A stretch of DNA of 64,000 bases from Bradyrhizobium icense. Its GTDB lineage: Bacteria > Pseudomonadota > Alphaproteobacteria > Rhizobiales > Xanthobacteraceae. Of the stretch, positions 19,117 through 29,029 are shown in pieces (within the stretch, counting starts at the first letter, position 1; the number at the start of each line of letters is the position of its first letter). The stretch covers positions 7,926,001 through 7,990,000 of the forward strand of contig NZ_CP016428.1 in the NCBI RefSeq assembly GCF_001693385.1, read 5' to 3'. The translations under genes were made by a program, and so were the position numbers. Under the pieces are notes generated by a model, which saw only the letters and a program-made list of their open reading frames with translations, searched no databases and was not told where the DNA came from.

Positions 19117-20729
19117 GGCCGCGCGACCGAGAATTGCATGCGCTGCGGCGAGCGGGCCTCGGCCTCACGGCAGATCGCCAGCACTTCCGCAAGCACGCTG
19201 CGGGTATCGCGGGGATCGATCACGCCGTCGTCCAGCACGCGCGCGCTGGTCGAGAACACGTCCATCTGGCCGTCGAACACACCCGTGATCTGCGCCTTCA
19301 TCGCCTCCAGCTTGTCCTTCTCGATCGGCTTGCCCCGCCGCGCCGCCGCAGCCTCGGTCACGATCGCCATGGTTTCGGCGGCCTGCTCGCCGCCCATCAC
19401 GGCGGTCTTGGCATTGGGCCAGGAGAAGCAGAACCGCGGATGGAAGCCGCGCCCGCACATGCCATAATTGCCGGCGCCGAAGGAAGCGCCGCAGTAGATC
19501 GTGATCTGCGGCACGGTCGCCGACGTCACTGCCTGGATCATCTTGGAGCCGTGCTTGATCATGCCGGCTTCCTCATAGGCCTTGCCGACCATATAGCCGG
19601 TGGTGTTGTTCATGTAGAGCAGCGGCGTGCGCGACTGGCAGCAGGCCTGGATGAAATGCGTCGCCTTGTTGGCGCCGGGCACGTCAAGCGGGCCGTTGTT
19701 GGTGATGATCCCGATCGCCTGTCCTTCGATCCGGGCGTGGCCACACACGGTGGCGGGACCGTAATTGGCGCCGAACTCGGTGAAATCGGAATCATCGACG
19801 AAGCGCGCGATGGCCTGGCGCATGTCGACCGGGCGCTTGTGGTCCATCGGCATGATGCCGAGCAGCTCGTCGGCGTCATAGCGCGGTGGCTTGAATGATA
19901 CTTGCGCCTGCTTCGGCCGATCCCATTCCAGATTGGCCATGATGTCGCGTGCGATACGAAGCGCGTCGCGATCGTCCTCAGCCAGATAGTCGCCGAGGCC
20001 CGAAATGGAGGTATGCATCTCGGCGCCGCCGAGCTCCTCCTCGGTCGCGATCTCGCCCGTTGCAGCCTTCAGCAGCGGCGGTCCGGCCAGAAACGCGCGG
20101 GTGCGGCCGCGGACCATGACGATGTAGTCGGAGAGCCCAGTCTGGTAGGCGCCGCCAGCCGTGGACGATCCATGTGTGACGGTAACGACCGGCAAGCCGG
20201 CCGCCGAGAGCAGCGCGAGATTGCGAAAGATGTTTCCGCCCCGGATAAAATCCTCGACGCGGTAGCGCAGCAGATTGGCGCCGGCGCTTTCGACCAGCTG
20301 CACGTAAGGCAGCTTGTTCTCCAGCGCCAGTTCCTGCACGCGCAACGTCTTGTCGAGGCCGTAGGGCTGCAATGCGCCGGCGTCGATGCCGGAATCATTG
20401 GCGCTGACCATGCAGCGGATGCCGGAGACGAAGCCGATGCCCGCGATCACGCCGCCCCCGGGCACGCTCTTCTCCGCATCCGGCACGTCGAACATGTAGC
20501 CGGCGAGTGTCGACAGTTCGATGAAGGGCGAGCCGGGGTCGAGCACCAGCGCCACGCGCTCGCGCGGCAGCAGTTGGCCGCGCCTGTGGAACCGATCTTT
20601 GGCCGCGGCCGATGCCGTCCGCGTACGATCTTCCAGCGAGCGCATCCGCGCGATCAACGCCAGCATGCCATCGCGGTTGGCCTTGTACCCGGGGCTGCCA
20701 GTTGCGATCGTCGATTCGATGACGGCCAT
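19113..20729 (-). CDS. Acyl-CoA carboxylase beta subunit (carboxyltransferase)
   Basis: A 538-residue carboxyltransferase of the MccB/PccB/AtuC superfamily, transferring CO2 from biotin to an acyl-CoA. The two crotonase-like halves are visible, with LVESAGANL and GSSTAGGAYQTGLSDY in the first and CGASFGAGNYGMCGRGF in the second. Methylcrotonyl-CoA carboxylases that I know usually read AGGAYVPAM at the equivalent spot, so the substrate may differ; geranyl-CoA or another branched enoyl-CoA are possibilities, but this is inference. The gene sits between an acyl-CoA ligase (7-base gap) and the alpha subunit (4-base overlap), clearly one operon. Confidence 0.9.
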   Translation of the reverse strand: MAVIESTIATGSPGYKANRDGMLALIARMRSLEDRTRTASAAAKDRFHRRGQLLPRERVALVLDPGSPFIELSTLAGYMFDVPDAEKSVPGGGVIAGIGFVSGIRCMVSANDSGIDAGALQPYGLDKTLRVQELALENKLPYVQLVESAGANLLRYRVEDFIRGGNIFRNLALLSAAGLPVVTVTHGSSTAGGAYQTGLSDYIVMVRGRTRAFLAGPPLLKAATGEIATEEELGGAEMHTSISGLGDYLAEDDRDALRIARDIMANLEWDRPKQAQVSFKPPRYDADELLGIMPMDHKRPVDMRQAIARFVDDSDFTEFGANYGPATVCGHARIEGQAIGIITNNGPLDVPGANKATHFIQACCQSRTPLLYMNNTTGYMVGKAYEEAGMIKHGSKMIQAVTSATVPQITIYCGASFGAGNYGMCGRGFHPRFCFSWPNAKTAVMGGEQAAETMAIVTEAAAARRGKPIEKDKLEAMKAQITGVFDGQMDVFSTSARVLDDGVIDPRDTRSVLAEVLAICREAEARSPQRMQFSVARP

Positions 20730-20736
20730 CTGCGAT

Positions 20737-22332
20737 CTACTTTCCAGTGAAATGTTCGCTGAAGGCCTGCCGCAATTCGACCTTGCGCAGCTTGCCGGTC
20801 GCTGTCATCGGCATTTCGTCGAGGATACGCACCAGCTTCGGGACCTGGAAGCCGCCGAGATGCTTGCGGCAATGTTCGGCAATTCCGGCTTCATCGGCTT
20901 GCGCCCCCGGCTTCAACTTGACAAAGGCAGACACTGCCTCGCCCCATTGCGGATGCGGCAGACCGACCACTGCGGCGTTCTGCACGGCAGGGTGGGCAAG
21001 CAGCGTCTCCTCGATCTTGACGGAGGCGACGTTCTCCCCGCCGGACTTGATCATGTCCTTCTTGCGGTCCAGGAACAGCACTTCGCCGTGCTCATCGATC
21101 AGTGCGAGATCGCCGGTGTGGTGCCAGCCGAACTTGCGCGCCTCTTCGGTCGCCTTGGGATCCTTGTAATACCCCATCATCACGTTCGGCCCGCGATGCA
21201 CGAGTTCGCCCACCTCGCCACGCGGCAACAGATTTCCGTTGTCGTCCATGATAGCGGTCTCGTTGACGATCAACGATTCGCCCCAATAATTGCCGAAGCG
21301 TTGGAGCTGGCGGTCCGGCTGCGACATCGTGGTGGCCGGATACATTTCGGTCTGGCCTGATGTCAGCACGAAGTTCTGACACATGTCGGCCATAGCGCGC
21401 TCGAGCAGCGGCCGGCCCATCGGCGCCATGGTATAGATGCAGGTCCGCAAGCCCGAAAGATCGAACTCCTTCCGGCGCGGGTGATCGAGGATCGCCTGGT
21501 ACATCAGCGACAGGCCGACGAAGACCGTCAGCTTGTCGCGCACGATGGCTTCCATGCAGACCACGGGATCGAAGCCGCGCATCAGCGCCATGCGGCCGCC
21601 GACCGACAGATAGCTCAACAGCAGCACATGGCCGGCGCAGTGGAACAGCGGAAACTGCCCGGTGATGCCGTCCTCCCGGCCAAGCTTCATTTCGATGGCG
21701 TTGCTCATCACGGCCATGACAACGGCAAGATGACAGTGCATCGCCCCCTTGGGCCGCGACGTCGTGCCTGACGTGTAGATGATCATCGCCAAATCGCGAT
21801 CGTCGAACTCGATATCGGGCTCGATCTCGGATTGGCCTTTCAGCAGGTCGTTGAAATTCTCCAGGCCCGTCGCAGCGACCTTGCCGGCCAGGTCGATCGC
21901 GATCATCTGCATGCCGCGCTTTTCCAGTACAGCGCGGCGGTCGGCCTGCGCATGCATGACGTCGTCGATCAGCGCAAAACGCACCTCGGCATGATCGAGG
22001 ATGTAATCCATATCAGCCGGGCCGAGCATGGTGTTGATGGGCACCCAGACGAGGCCTGCGCGGTGGATGCCGAACAGCGCTTTGACGAATTCGACCGAAT
22101 TGTTGCAGATGGTCGAAATCTTCTCACCCGGCTTCAGGCCACGCTGGACGAGATAGTTCGCAAACCGGTTGGCGTCCCGTTCGAGCTCGGTGAAGGTCAC
22201 GCGACGCGCACCGTCGGTGAGCGCGATGCGGTCGGGAAAGCGCGCCGCGGCGCGCTTCAGGAGATCGCCGATCGCCACCCGCCCGATGCGCCCGGGACCG
22301 GGTACGCCGCCGGTCGCTGTCAGATTGGTCAT
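20737..22332 (-). CDS. AMP-dependent acyl-CoA synthetase
   Basis: A 531-residue ANL-family ligase with a good AGGGGCG site before ATG 22332. The P-loop reads YTSGTTSRPKGAM, with Ser where most members have Gly; the later motifs are LTSGQTEMYP, HHTGDLALIDEHGEVLFLDR, DMIKSGGENV and the catalytic lysine in TGKLRK. It should activate the substrate acid of the carboxylase operon. It lies seven bases upstream of the carboxyltransferase gene and follows the BKACE gene after a 136-base gap that holds a palindromic repeat. Confidence 0.9.
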   Translation of the reverse strand: MTNLTATGGVPGPGRIGRVAIGDLLKRAAARFPDRIALTDGARRVTFTELERDANRFANYLVQRGLKPGEKISTICNNSVEFVKALFGIHRAGLVWVPINTMLGPADMDYILDHAEVRFALIDDVMHAQADRRAVLEKRGMQMIAIDLAGKVAATGLENFNDLLKGQSEIEPDIEFDDRDLAMIIYTSGTTSRPKGAMHCHLAVVMAVMSNAIEMKLGREDGITGQFPLFHCAGHVLLLSYLSVGGRMALMRGFDPVVCMEAIVRDKLTVFVGLSLMYQAILDHPRRKEFDLSGLRTCIYTMAPMGRPLLERAMADMCQNFVLTSGQTEMYPATTMSQPDRQLQRFGNYWGESLIVNETAIMDDNGNLLPRGEVGELVHRGPNVMMGYYKDPKATEEARKFGWHHTGDLALIDEHGEVLFLDRKKDMIKSGGENVASVKIEETLLAHPAVQNAAVVGLPHPQWGEAVSAFVKLKPGAQADEAGIAEHCRKHLGGFQVPKLVRILDEMPMTATGKLRKVELRQAFSEHFTGK

Positions 22333-22382
22333 GTGATTCGCCCCTTAGACGACTTGAATGTGACCGGAAGCGCCTGACACGT

Positions 22383-22453
22383 CGTCATTGCGAGCGAAGC
22401 AATCCATGCTTCCTTGCAGTGAAATGGATTGCTTCGCCGCGCTCACAATGACG
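22383..22453 (-). repeat. Palindromic repeat (CGTCATTGCGAG family) inside an operon
   Basis: Arms CGTCATTGCGAGCGAAGCAAT and its near-complement (ATTGCTTCG, then CGCTCACAATGACG) flank a 16-base loop. The innermost 13 bases (CGAAGCAATCCAT and ATGGATTGCTTCG) pair perfectly. It lies between the BKACE and acyl-CoA ligase genes of one minus-strand unit and is related to the element at 35309-35429. Confidence 0.75.
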
Positions 22454-22468
22454 CGAGACATCAGACGC

Positions 22469-23335
22469 TCAGTGTTTCGTTCCGAAAATCTTTCGCGCTT
22501 CCGCCGGGCTGGCGATCTCACGGCCCGCGCGCCGTGCGCAGGCAGCGATGGCCTCTATCAACTGCCCGTTCGAAGTCACCTTGGTGCCGTCGGCGAGATA
22601 GAACGTATCTTCAAGCCCGGTACGCAAGTGACCGCCGAGATCGGCGCAGCGCTGGTGCAGCGGCCAGATTTCGGCGCGGCCGATCGCGGTCACCTGCCAA
22701 TGCGCTTCCGGCAGCTTCAGCTTCAACAGGATCGGCAGCAGCTCCGGGTCGGCCGGCATGCCTGACGCAACGCCCATCACGAAGTTGTATTCCAGCGGCC
22801 CGGAGTACATGCCGGTCTGACGATACATGCCGACGCAGCGTACGATGCCGACGTCGAAACATTCGAATTCGGGAATCGTGCCCGCCTCCTTCATCGCGTC
22901 GAGATAGTCCTGCACCTTCTCGACCGCGTTGTCGAACATCATCGGCGGCCAGGCCCAGGTGTTGTCGGCCTTCACCTTGAGATAATTCAGCGAGCCGGCA
23001 TTGCAGGCGGCGATCTCGGGCCTGGTCTCGCGCACACAATCAAGCGCCCCCTGATATTTCGGACCCGACGTACCCGTGGTGTGATTGATGATGACGCCGG
23101 GGCAGGCCTCGCGTATCGCCTGCTGAATCTCCTTGGACACGTTGACGTCCCAGGACGGCAGATGCCCCTTGTTCGGCTCCTGCTGGCGCAGATGGATGTG
23201 CATGATGCTGGCGCCGGCGTTGAACGCGGCCCTGGCCTCGTGCGCCATCTGCTCCGGCGTGACAGGCACATTGTGCTGTTTCGGATCAGTCAGCACGCCG
23301 TTCAGCGAACATGTAATGACGGCCTTGTCGCCCAT
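22469..23335 (-). CDS. BKACE family beta-keto acid cleavage enzyme (DUF849)
   Basis: A 288-residue protein of the BKACE family, founded on 3-keto-5-aminohexanoate cleavage enzyme (Kce). These Zn-dependent TIM-barrel enzymes condense a beta-keto acid with acetyl-CoA and release acetoacetate plus a new acyl-CoA. The metal-binding MHIHLR (H46, H48), the start AVITCSLNGVLTDP and the segment NHTTGTSG are visible. Family members act on very different beta-keto acids, including dehydrocarnitine, so the lysine-fermentation name should not be copied here. It sits between an AraC regulator and an acyl-CoA ligase on the same strand. Confidence 0.9.
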   Translation of the reverse strand: MGDKAVITCSLNGVLTDPKQHNVPVTPEQMAHEARAAFNAGASIMHIHLRQQEPNKGHLPSWDVNVSKEIQQAIREACPGVIINHTTGTSGPKYQGALDCVRETRPEIAACNAGSLNYLKVKADNTWAWPPMMFDNAVEKVQDYLDAMKEAGTIPEFECFDVGIVRCVGMYRQTGMYSGPLEYNFVMGVASGMPADPELLPILLKLKLPEAHWQVTAIGRAEIWPLHQRCADLGGHLRTGLEDTFYLADGTKVTSNGQLIEAIAACARRAGREIASPAEARKIFGTKH

Positions 23336-23401
23336 GGATCAGCCTTCGATTGCAAGACGCGAAAGATCGCAGAACTATCTTGAGCGATCATGCGTCCGGC
23401 A

Positions 23402-24223
23402 TCAGCCGGCTTCTTGCGTCCACCCGCTATTGTCGATGCTGGCGCGTCGGTGGCTATAGATCGCAAGATCGCGCGAGCCGGAGAAGATCGCGCGCGGCTT
23501 CAGCCCGTAGAAGCGGCGGATCGAGTGGCTGAAATGCGTGGAATCGGGATAGCCGATGTCCTGCGCCAGATGCGCAAGGTTGATGTCCTGGTTGGCGAAG
23601 TGCAACAGATGCCGCGCGCGCTTCCAGGCGCGGAACGAGCGGAAAGAAATTCCTGTCTCCTCCTTGAACAGATGCAGGAAGCGCGACGGCGACAATCCGG
23701 CTTCCGCCGCGCAGCTTGCCGCCGTCACCGGCTCGCCGGTGAATTGTCCGATCTGCAGAATCGCGCGCGCCACGCGCGGGTCGACCACCCGCCGCGGCAA
23801 CGCTTCGCCAAGACAGAGAGTATCGAATTCGGCGCTGGTGAACTCGTCGCCTGCGTGATGCTCGCGCAGTTCGCTATAGGCGGTGCGGATGCGACTGGTG
23901 AAAGCTTCGCCCGCAGGCCCCGCGAGGCGGTTGGCAAGGTCTTCGAGCACACCGGGGCGAACGCTCTCCGGTTCGATCACGACGCTCAGCACCGAGCGAT
24001 AGTCGCTGGCGATGGTGTGCCTGATGTTCGGAAGTACGGCGACCATCTCGCCATGGCTCTCACGGCCATCGGCGGTCGTCAGCCAAAGTCCGCCCTCGAT
24101 CGAGACGTAGATATTGAATGCCCCCGAGCAGCGTTGCCGCGGACGGCCGAGCAGGCCGGCGTAGAATACGCGCTCCGGGGTGATCAGCATCAGGTGGCCG
24201 GATTTGTGGCCGTTGTCGTCCAT
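23402..24223 (-). CDS. AraC family transcriptional regulator
   Basis: A 273-residue regulator with an N-terminal cupin-like ligand-binding half and a C-terminal double helix-turn-helix (AEAGLSPSRFLHLFKEETG and LAQDIGYPDSTHFSHSIRRFYG). ATG 24223 has a strong GAGGAGG site. It is the first gene of the minus-strand unit that continues with BKACE, ligase and carboxylase, 66 bases before the BKACE start, so it probably controls that catabolic unit in response to its substrate. Confidence 0.92.
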   Translation of the reverse strand: MDDNGHKSGHLMLITPERVFYAGLLGRPRQRCSGAFNIYVSIEGGLWLTTADGRESHGEMVAVLPNIRHTIASDYRSVLSVVIEPESVRPGVLEDLANRLAGPAGEAFTSRIRTAYSELREHHAGDEFTSAEFDTLCLGEALPRRVVDPRVARAILQIGQFTGEPVTAASCAAEAGLSPSRFLHLFKEETGISFRSFRAWKRARHLLHFANQDINLAHLAQDIGYPDSTHFSHSIRRFYGLKPRAIFSGSRDLAIYSHRRASIDNSGWTQEAG

Positions 24224-24306
24224 GGCTCGTCCTCCTCGCGCGGCTCTCTGGCCGCTGCGATGGGAGCAACCATAGCTGAAATTCAGGACGTGGCCATGGC
24301 AGAATC

Positions 24307-24348
24307 CGTCATTCCGGCATGGTCCGAAGGACCAGACCCGGAATGACG
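24307..24348. repeat. Perfect palindromic repeat (CGTCATTCCGG family)
   Basis: Perfect 11-base arms CGTCATTCCGG and CCGGAATGACG enclose a second small hairpin (GGTCC-GAA-GGACC). It lies between the GST gene and the AraC gene, both on the minus strand, and is a compact version of the element at 28905-29020. Confidence 0.8.
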
Positions 24349-24355
24349 CAACCCC

Positions 24356-25012
24356 TCAGGCCCGGACGCGCGGCGCGACGTTTTGCTCGATGCCTGCCTT
24401 GCGCTCAGCCGCAACCGCGCGCTGATAGCCTTCGCGTTCCTGCAGCCGAGCCCAATAGGCCCTGACATTCGGCCCGAAATCCTTGGCCAGGCCGATATTG
24501 TCGGCCAGCCGCAGCGCATAGCCGTTGACGATATCGGCTGCGGTGAACCGGCCGGCGCACAGGTTTTCGGCATTGGCGGTCGCTGCCTCGACCGCGCGCA
24601 GCCGACCCAGGAACCATTTGGCGTAGTCGCCGGCGACTTGCGGGTTCCGCCGTTCCTCCGGCTCGAGCTGGCTGTATCTCAGCACCAGCGTCTGCGGAAA
24701 GGTCAGCGTGGCGTCGCTGAAAAACATCCAGTTCAGGAAGGCGCCATAGGCCGGGTCGTGCAGCCCAACCACCAGCGGCGTCGGGCCGTATTTGGTGCCG
24801 AGGTAATAACAGATGCCGGAGGACTCCGTCATCTTGGTCTCGCCGTCGATCATGAACGGAATGGTGCCGAGCGGATTGATGGCGAGATATTCCTTGGCGA
24901 ACACCCGTGGCGGGAACGGCAGCATCTTCAACTCATACGGCAGGCCCATCTCTTCCAGCATCCAGAGGGGACGGAACGAGCGCGCGCCGTCGCAGTGATA
25001 GAGCGTGATCAT
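24356..25012 (-). CDS. Glutathione S-transferase family protein
   Basis: A 218-residue GST: thioredoxin-like N-terminal domain (MITLYHCDGARSFRPLWMLEE, with the GSH-binding ETKMTESSGICYYLG near residues 58-72, where the usual ES/SS pair is seen) and an all-helical C-terminal domain. ATG 25012 is chosen because it has a GGGGA site and starts directly with the beta strand of the fold. It would conjugate glutathione to electrophiles or isomerise them in the cytoplasm. It follows the solute-binding protein gene by 90 bases on the same strand. Confidence 0.9.
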   Translation of the reverse strand: MITLYHCDGARSFRPLWMLEEMGLPYELKMLPFPPRVFAKEYLAINPLGTIPFMIDGETKMTESSGICYYLGTKYGPTPLVVGLHDPAYGAFLNWMFFSDATLTFPQTLVLRYSQLEPEERRNPQVAGDYAKWFLGRLRAVEAATANAENLCAGRFTAADIVNGYALRLADNIGLAKDFGPNVRAYWARLQEREGYQRAVAAERKAGIEQNVAPRVRA

Positions 25013-25102
25013 CAGGCGTCCCCTTTTCTTGATAGCAGGCAGTCTGGAACGCCGGCAGGCCGTCCGCAACGATATCTTCGTACGTTCCGGCGGGCGCCGC
25101 GG

Positions 25103-26320
25103 TCAGAGATCTGCCCCCTCGATGATATTGCCGAACCGGACATAGCCTTTTCCATCCCAGCGCTGCAACTGCATCTGACGCAACGGATGGTGGTTGGTCG
25201 GGCTAGTGTTGACACGGACGCCTGGCAACAGCGTCGGGACCTCGACATTCCTGAGGTTGTTCGCCTCCCGCATAATGCTTTCGCGGCTGAAATTCCCCTT
25301 GCACTGCTCAAGCAGGACGCGCAGCACCGACGTCACCGTATAGCCGTACGCGTTGAGGAACTCCTTCGGATTCCCTTCGCCGTAGTACTTCGCCATGAAT
25401 ATGAGGTAGTCCTTGATCGCCGGATCTTCCGACCACGCCGGATCGGACGGATCCTTGATATATACCGAGGTGATGACACCGACCGCGCGCTCGGCCCCGA
25501 CCGGCATGATGGTCGAGGCGACAGAGGCTGCGCCGCTGGTGACGAAATGCATCGGTTTCCAGCCGAGTTCGTAGACCTTCCGGATCGACTGCGCGGCAAA
25601 CTTCGCCGTGACGCCCGAGATCAGCACATCCGCGTTGCTGGCGCGCAGCGCGACCACCTGCGAATCGATCGTCGGATCGGTGACTTCGTATGACACCGCC
25701 TTCACCATGGAATCGTAGCGCGGCCCCATCACGTCGCGCAGACCGTTGACGAAATCCTTGCCGAGGTCGTCGTTCTGGTAGAGCAGGGCAAACTTCGCGT
25801 CGGGCTTCTGGCTCAGCGCGTATTTGGCGAAGATCTGCGCCTCGGTTCTCGAACTCGGCGCAAAGCCCATGGTCCAGGGGTAGTTTTGGTAATCGCCCCA
25901 TTTGTCGCCGTTCACCGACAGGAACAGATGCGGCACCTTCTTTGAATTGACGTACTTGACCACGGCCGAGTTCGGCGCCGTGCCGAGCATCGAAAACAGG
26001 AAGGCGACATTGTCACTTTCGATCAGCTTCCTGGTTTGCTCGACGGTTTTCGCCGGATTGAAGGCGTCGTCATAATAGATGAAATTGATCTTGCGGCCGG
26101 CGATGCCGCCCTGGTCGTTGATCATACGGAAATAGGCATCCGAGCATTTCGCGATCGTGCCCAACGCCGACACCGGTCCGCTCAGCGAAGTGGTGCAGCC
26201 GACCTTGATCTCAGTCGCGGTAACGCCGGGAGTGTCTTCGGCACGGGAGGGGCCCGCAAGCGCCACGACACCGGCCGCTGCCGATCCAGCCAAAAGCGAA
26301 CGACGGTTGAGCGTGGTCAT
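25103..26320 (-). CDS. Tat-exported ABC transporter substrate-binding protein (Peripla_BP_6)
   Basis: A 405-residue periplasmic binding protein with a twin-arginine signal (LNRRSLLAGSAAAG). ATG 26320 is set by a GGGAGGAA site. The mature part (GVTATEIKVGCTTSLSGPVSALG) matches the branched-chain amino acid/aromatic acid binding group. It is downstream of three acyl-CoA dehydrogenase genes on the same strand and has no permease genes nearby, so it may feed the acyl-CoA pathway by using a transporter encoded elsewhere. Ligand unknown. Confidence 0.9.
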   Translation of the reverse strand: MTTLNRRSLLAGSAAAGVVALAGPSRAEDTPGVTATEIKVGCTTSLSGPVSALGTIAKCSDAYFRMINDQGGIAGRKINFIYYDDAFNPAKTVEQTRKLIESDNVAFLFSMLGTAPNSAVVKYVNSKKVPHLFLSVNGDKWGDYQNYPWTMGFAPSSRTEAQIFAKYALSQKPDAKFALLYQNDDLGKDFVNGLRDVMGPRYDSMVKAVSYEVTDPTIDSQVVALRASNADVLISGVTAKFAAQSIRKVYELGWKPMHFVTSGAASVASTIMPVGAERAVGVITSVYIKDPSDPAWSEDPAIKDYLIFMAKYYGEGNPKEFLNAYGYTVTSVLRVLLEQCKGNFSRESIMREANNLRNVEVPTLLPGVRVNTSPTNHHPLRQMQLQRWDGKGYVRFGNIIEGADL

Positions 26321-26456
26321 GCCTTCCTCCCAGGTTACGTTCCCCGGCTGCACTACGCTTCGCGCAGTCGTCGAATGAAACGTAGGAGGCTGCAAGGCTT
26401 CCGGTCTTGCGTCTATGTGCTGGCCACAGGCGCGGTGCGTGAACCGCCATTCAGTC

Positions 26457-27668
26457 TCAGGCGTTGCTGTGTTTCCGCAGTTCGAGGCGGGCAATCTGAT
26501 TGCGATGGACCTCATCCGGGCCGTCAGCCAGGCGAAGCAGACGCGCGGTAGCATAGGCCGCGGCCAGCCCGAAATCGTTGCTGGTGCCGCCGCCGCCGTG
26601 CGCCTGAATAGCCCAGTCGACGACCTGACACGCCATGTTTGGAACCGCGACCTTGATCATCGCGATCTCGGCCTTCGCCGCCCGGTTGCCGACTGTATCC
26701 ATCATGTGAGCCGCATTCAGGGTCAACAACCGCGCCTGCTCGATCATGATACGCGACTCCGCGATCCGCTCCTGCGTGACAGTTTGCTCCGAAACCGGCT
26801 TGCCGAAGGCAACGCGACTGCGGGTCCGGACGCACATCTTCTCGAGGGTCCGTTCGGCAAGTCCGATCAACCGCATGCAATGATGGATGCGGCCGGGACC
26901 AAGACGCCCCTGCGCAATCTCAAAGCCCCGTCCCTCGCCGAGCAGCATGTTCGTTGCGGGAACACGCACGTTCTCGAATACGACTTCCGACGCGCGATCG
27001 GGCACGCCGTAGAACCCGAACACGGGAAGCGGGCGAAGCACCCGAATGCCGGGCGTATCCATCGGCACCAGGATCATCGACTGCTGGCGATGGCGATCCG
27101 GATTGTCCGGATCGGTCTTGCCCATGAAGATACAGATCTTGCAGCGTGGATCGGTCGCGTTGGTCGTATACCACTTGCGGCCATTGATGACGTAATGATC
27201 GCCATCGCGAACGATCGAGCTCTCGATATTGGTGGCGTCGCTGGAGGCAACGGCCGGCTCGGTCATGGCAAAGCAGGAGCGGATTTCGCCTTCGAGTAGC
27301 GGCCTGAGCCACCGCTCCTGATGCTCCCTGGTGCCATAGCGCGCCAGCACTTCCATATTGCCGGTGTCGGGCGCCGAGCAATTGAACAGCTCCGGCGCGA
27401 GATGCGACCGCCCCATGATCTCGCATAGCGGCGCGTATTCGAGGTTGGTCAAGCCGGCACCATGCTCGCTTTCCGGCAGGAACAGATTCCAAAGCCCCTC
27501 CTCCTTGGCTTTGGGCTTCAGTTCCTCAACCACGGGGAAAACCTTCCAGGGACCCAGATCTTCCGCCTCGCGATAGTACCGCCCCTCATTCGGATAGACA
27601 TAGCGGTCCATGAAGGACTGAAGACGATGCGTCAGTTCGACGACCTTCTGGCTCTCCTGATAGAGCAT
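26457..27668 (-). CDS. Acyl-CoA dehydrogenase (ACAD10/11-like)
   Basis: A 403-residue FAD-dependent dehydrogenase that introduces a double bond next to the CoA thioester. FAD/substrate motifs include [16 protein letters not shown] and [13 protein letters not shown]; the C-terminal end [18 protein letters not shown] is typical of the ACAD11-like subgroup. ATG 27668 is chosen because upstream in-frame codons overlap the neighbouring gene. It follows a second dehydrogenase by 59 bases on the same strand. Electrons would pass to ETF. Confidence 0.92.
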   Translation of the reverse strand: MLYQESQKVVELTHRLQSFMDRYVYPNEGRYYREAEDLGPWKVFPVVEELKPKAKEEGLWNLFLPESEHGAGLTNLEYAPLCEIMGRSHLAPELFNCSAPDTGNMEVLARYGTREHQERWLRPLLEGEIRSCFAMTEPAVASSDATNIESSIVRDGDHYVINGRKWYTTNATDPRCKICIFMGKTDPDNPDRHRQQSMILVPMDTPGIRVLRPLPVFGFYGVPDRASEVVFENVRVPATNMLLGEGRGFEIAQGRLGPGRIHHCMRLIGLAERTLEKMCVRTRSRVAFGKPVSEQTVTQERIAESRIMIEQARLLTLNAAHMMDTVGNRAAKAEIAMIKVAVPNMACQVVDWAIQAHGGGGTSNDFGLAAAYATARLLRLADGPDEVHRNQIARLELRKHSNA

Positions 27669-27727
27669 CTCGATTTTCCATTCATGATTGTGGGACTGCG
27701 GCACGACCCGCCGATCTCGTTTCGCCG

Positions 27728-28888
<1,161 letters not shown>

Positions 28889-28904
28889 CGTTTCATTTTT
28901 CCTT

Positions 28905-29020
28905 CGTCATTCTGGGGCGTCCGCGAAGCGGGCGAACCACGATGCGCAATTGCGCATCTGAGAATCTCGGTTCACCAGCTCTGGATTCCGGGTTCGCGCT
29001 CCGCGCGCCCCGGAATGACG
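28905..29020. repeat. Palindromic intergenic repeat (CGTCATTCCGGGGCG family)
   Basis: Outer arms CGTCATTCTGGGGCG and CGCCCCGGAATGACG pair with one mismatch; inside are smaller hairpins (GTCCGCGAAGCGGGC and GATGCGCAATTGCGCATC, the latter a perfect palindrome). The element fills the space between two tandem acyl-CoA dehydrogenase genes. Confidence 0.8.
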
Positions 29021-29029
29021 GTGCTTGCC

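Noticed and set aside
22383..22453. Possible CRISPR-like or tRNA-like palindrome
   Set aside because: There is no array of regular repeats and spacers, and the fold is a single long hairpin, not a cloverleaf; it fits a dispersed repeat.
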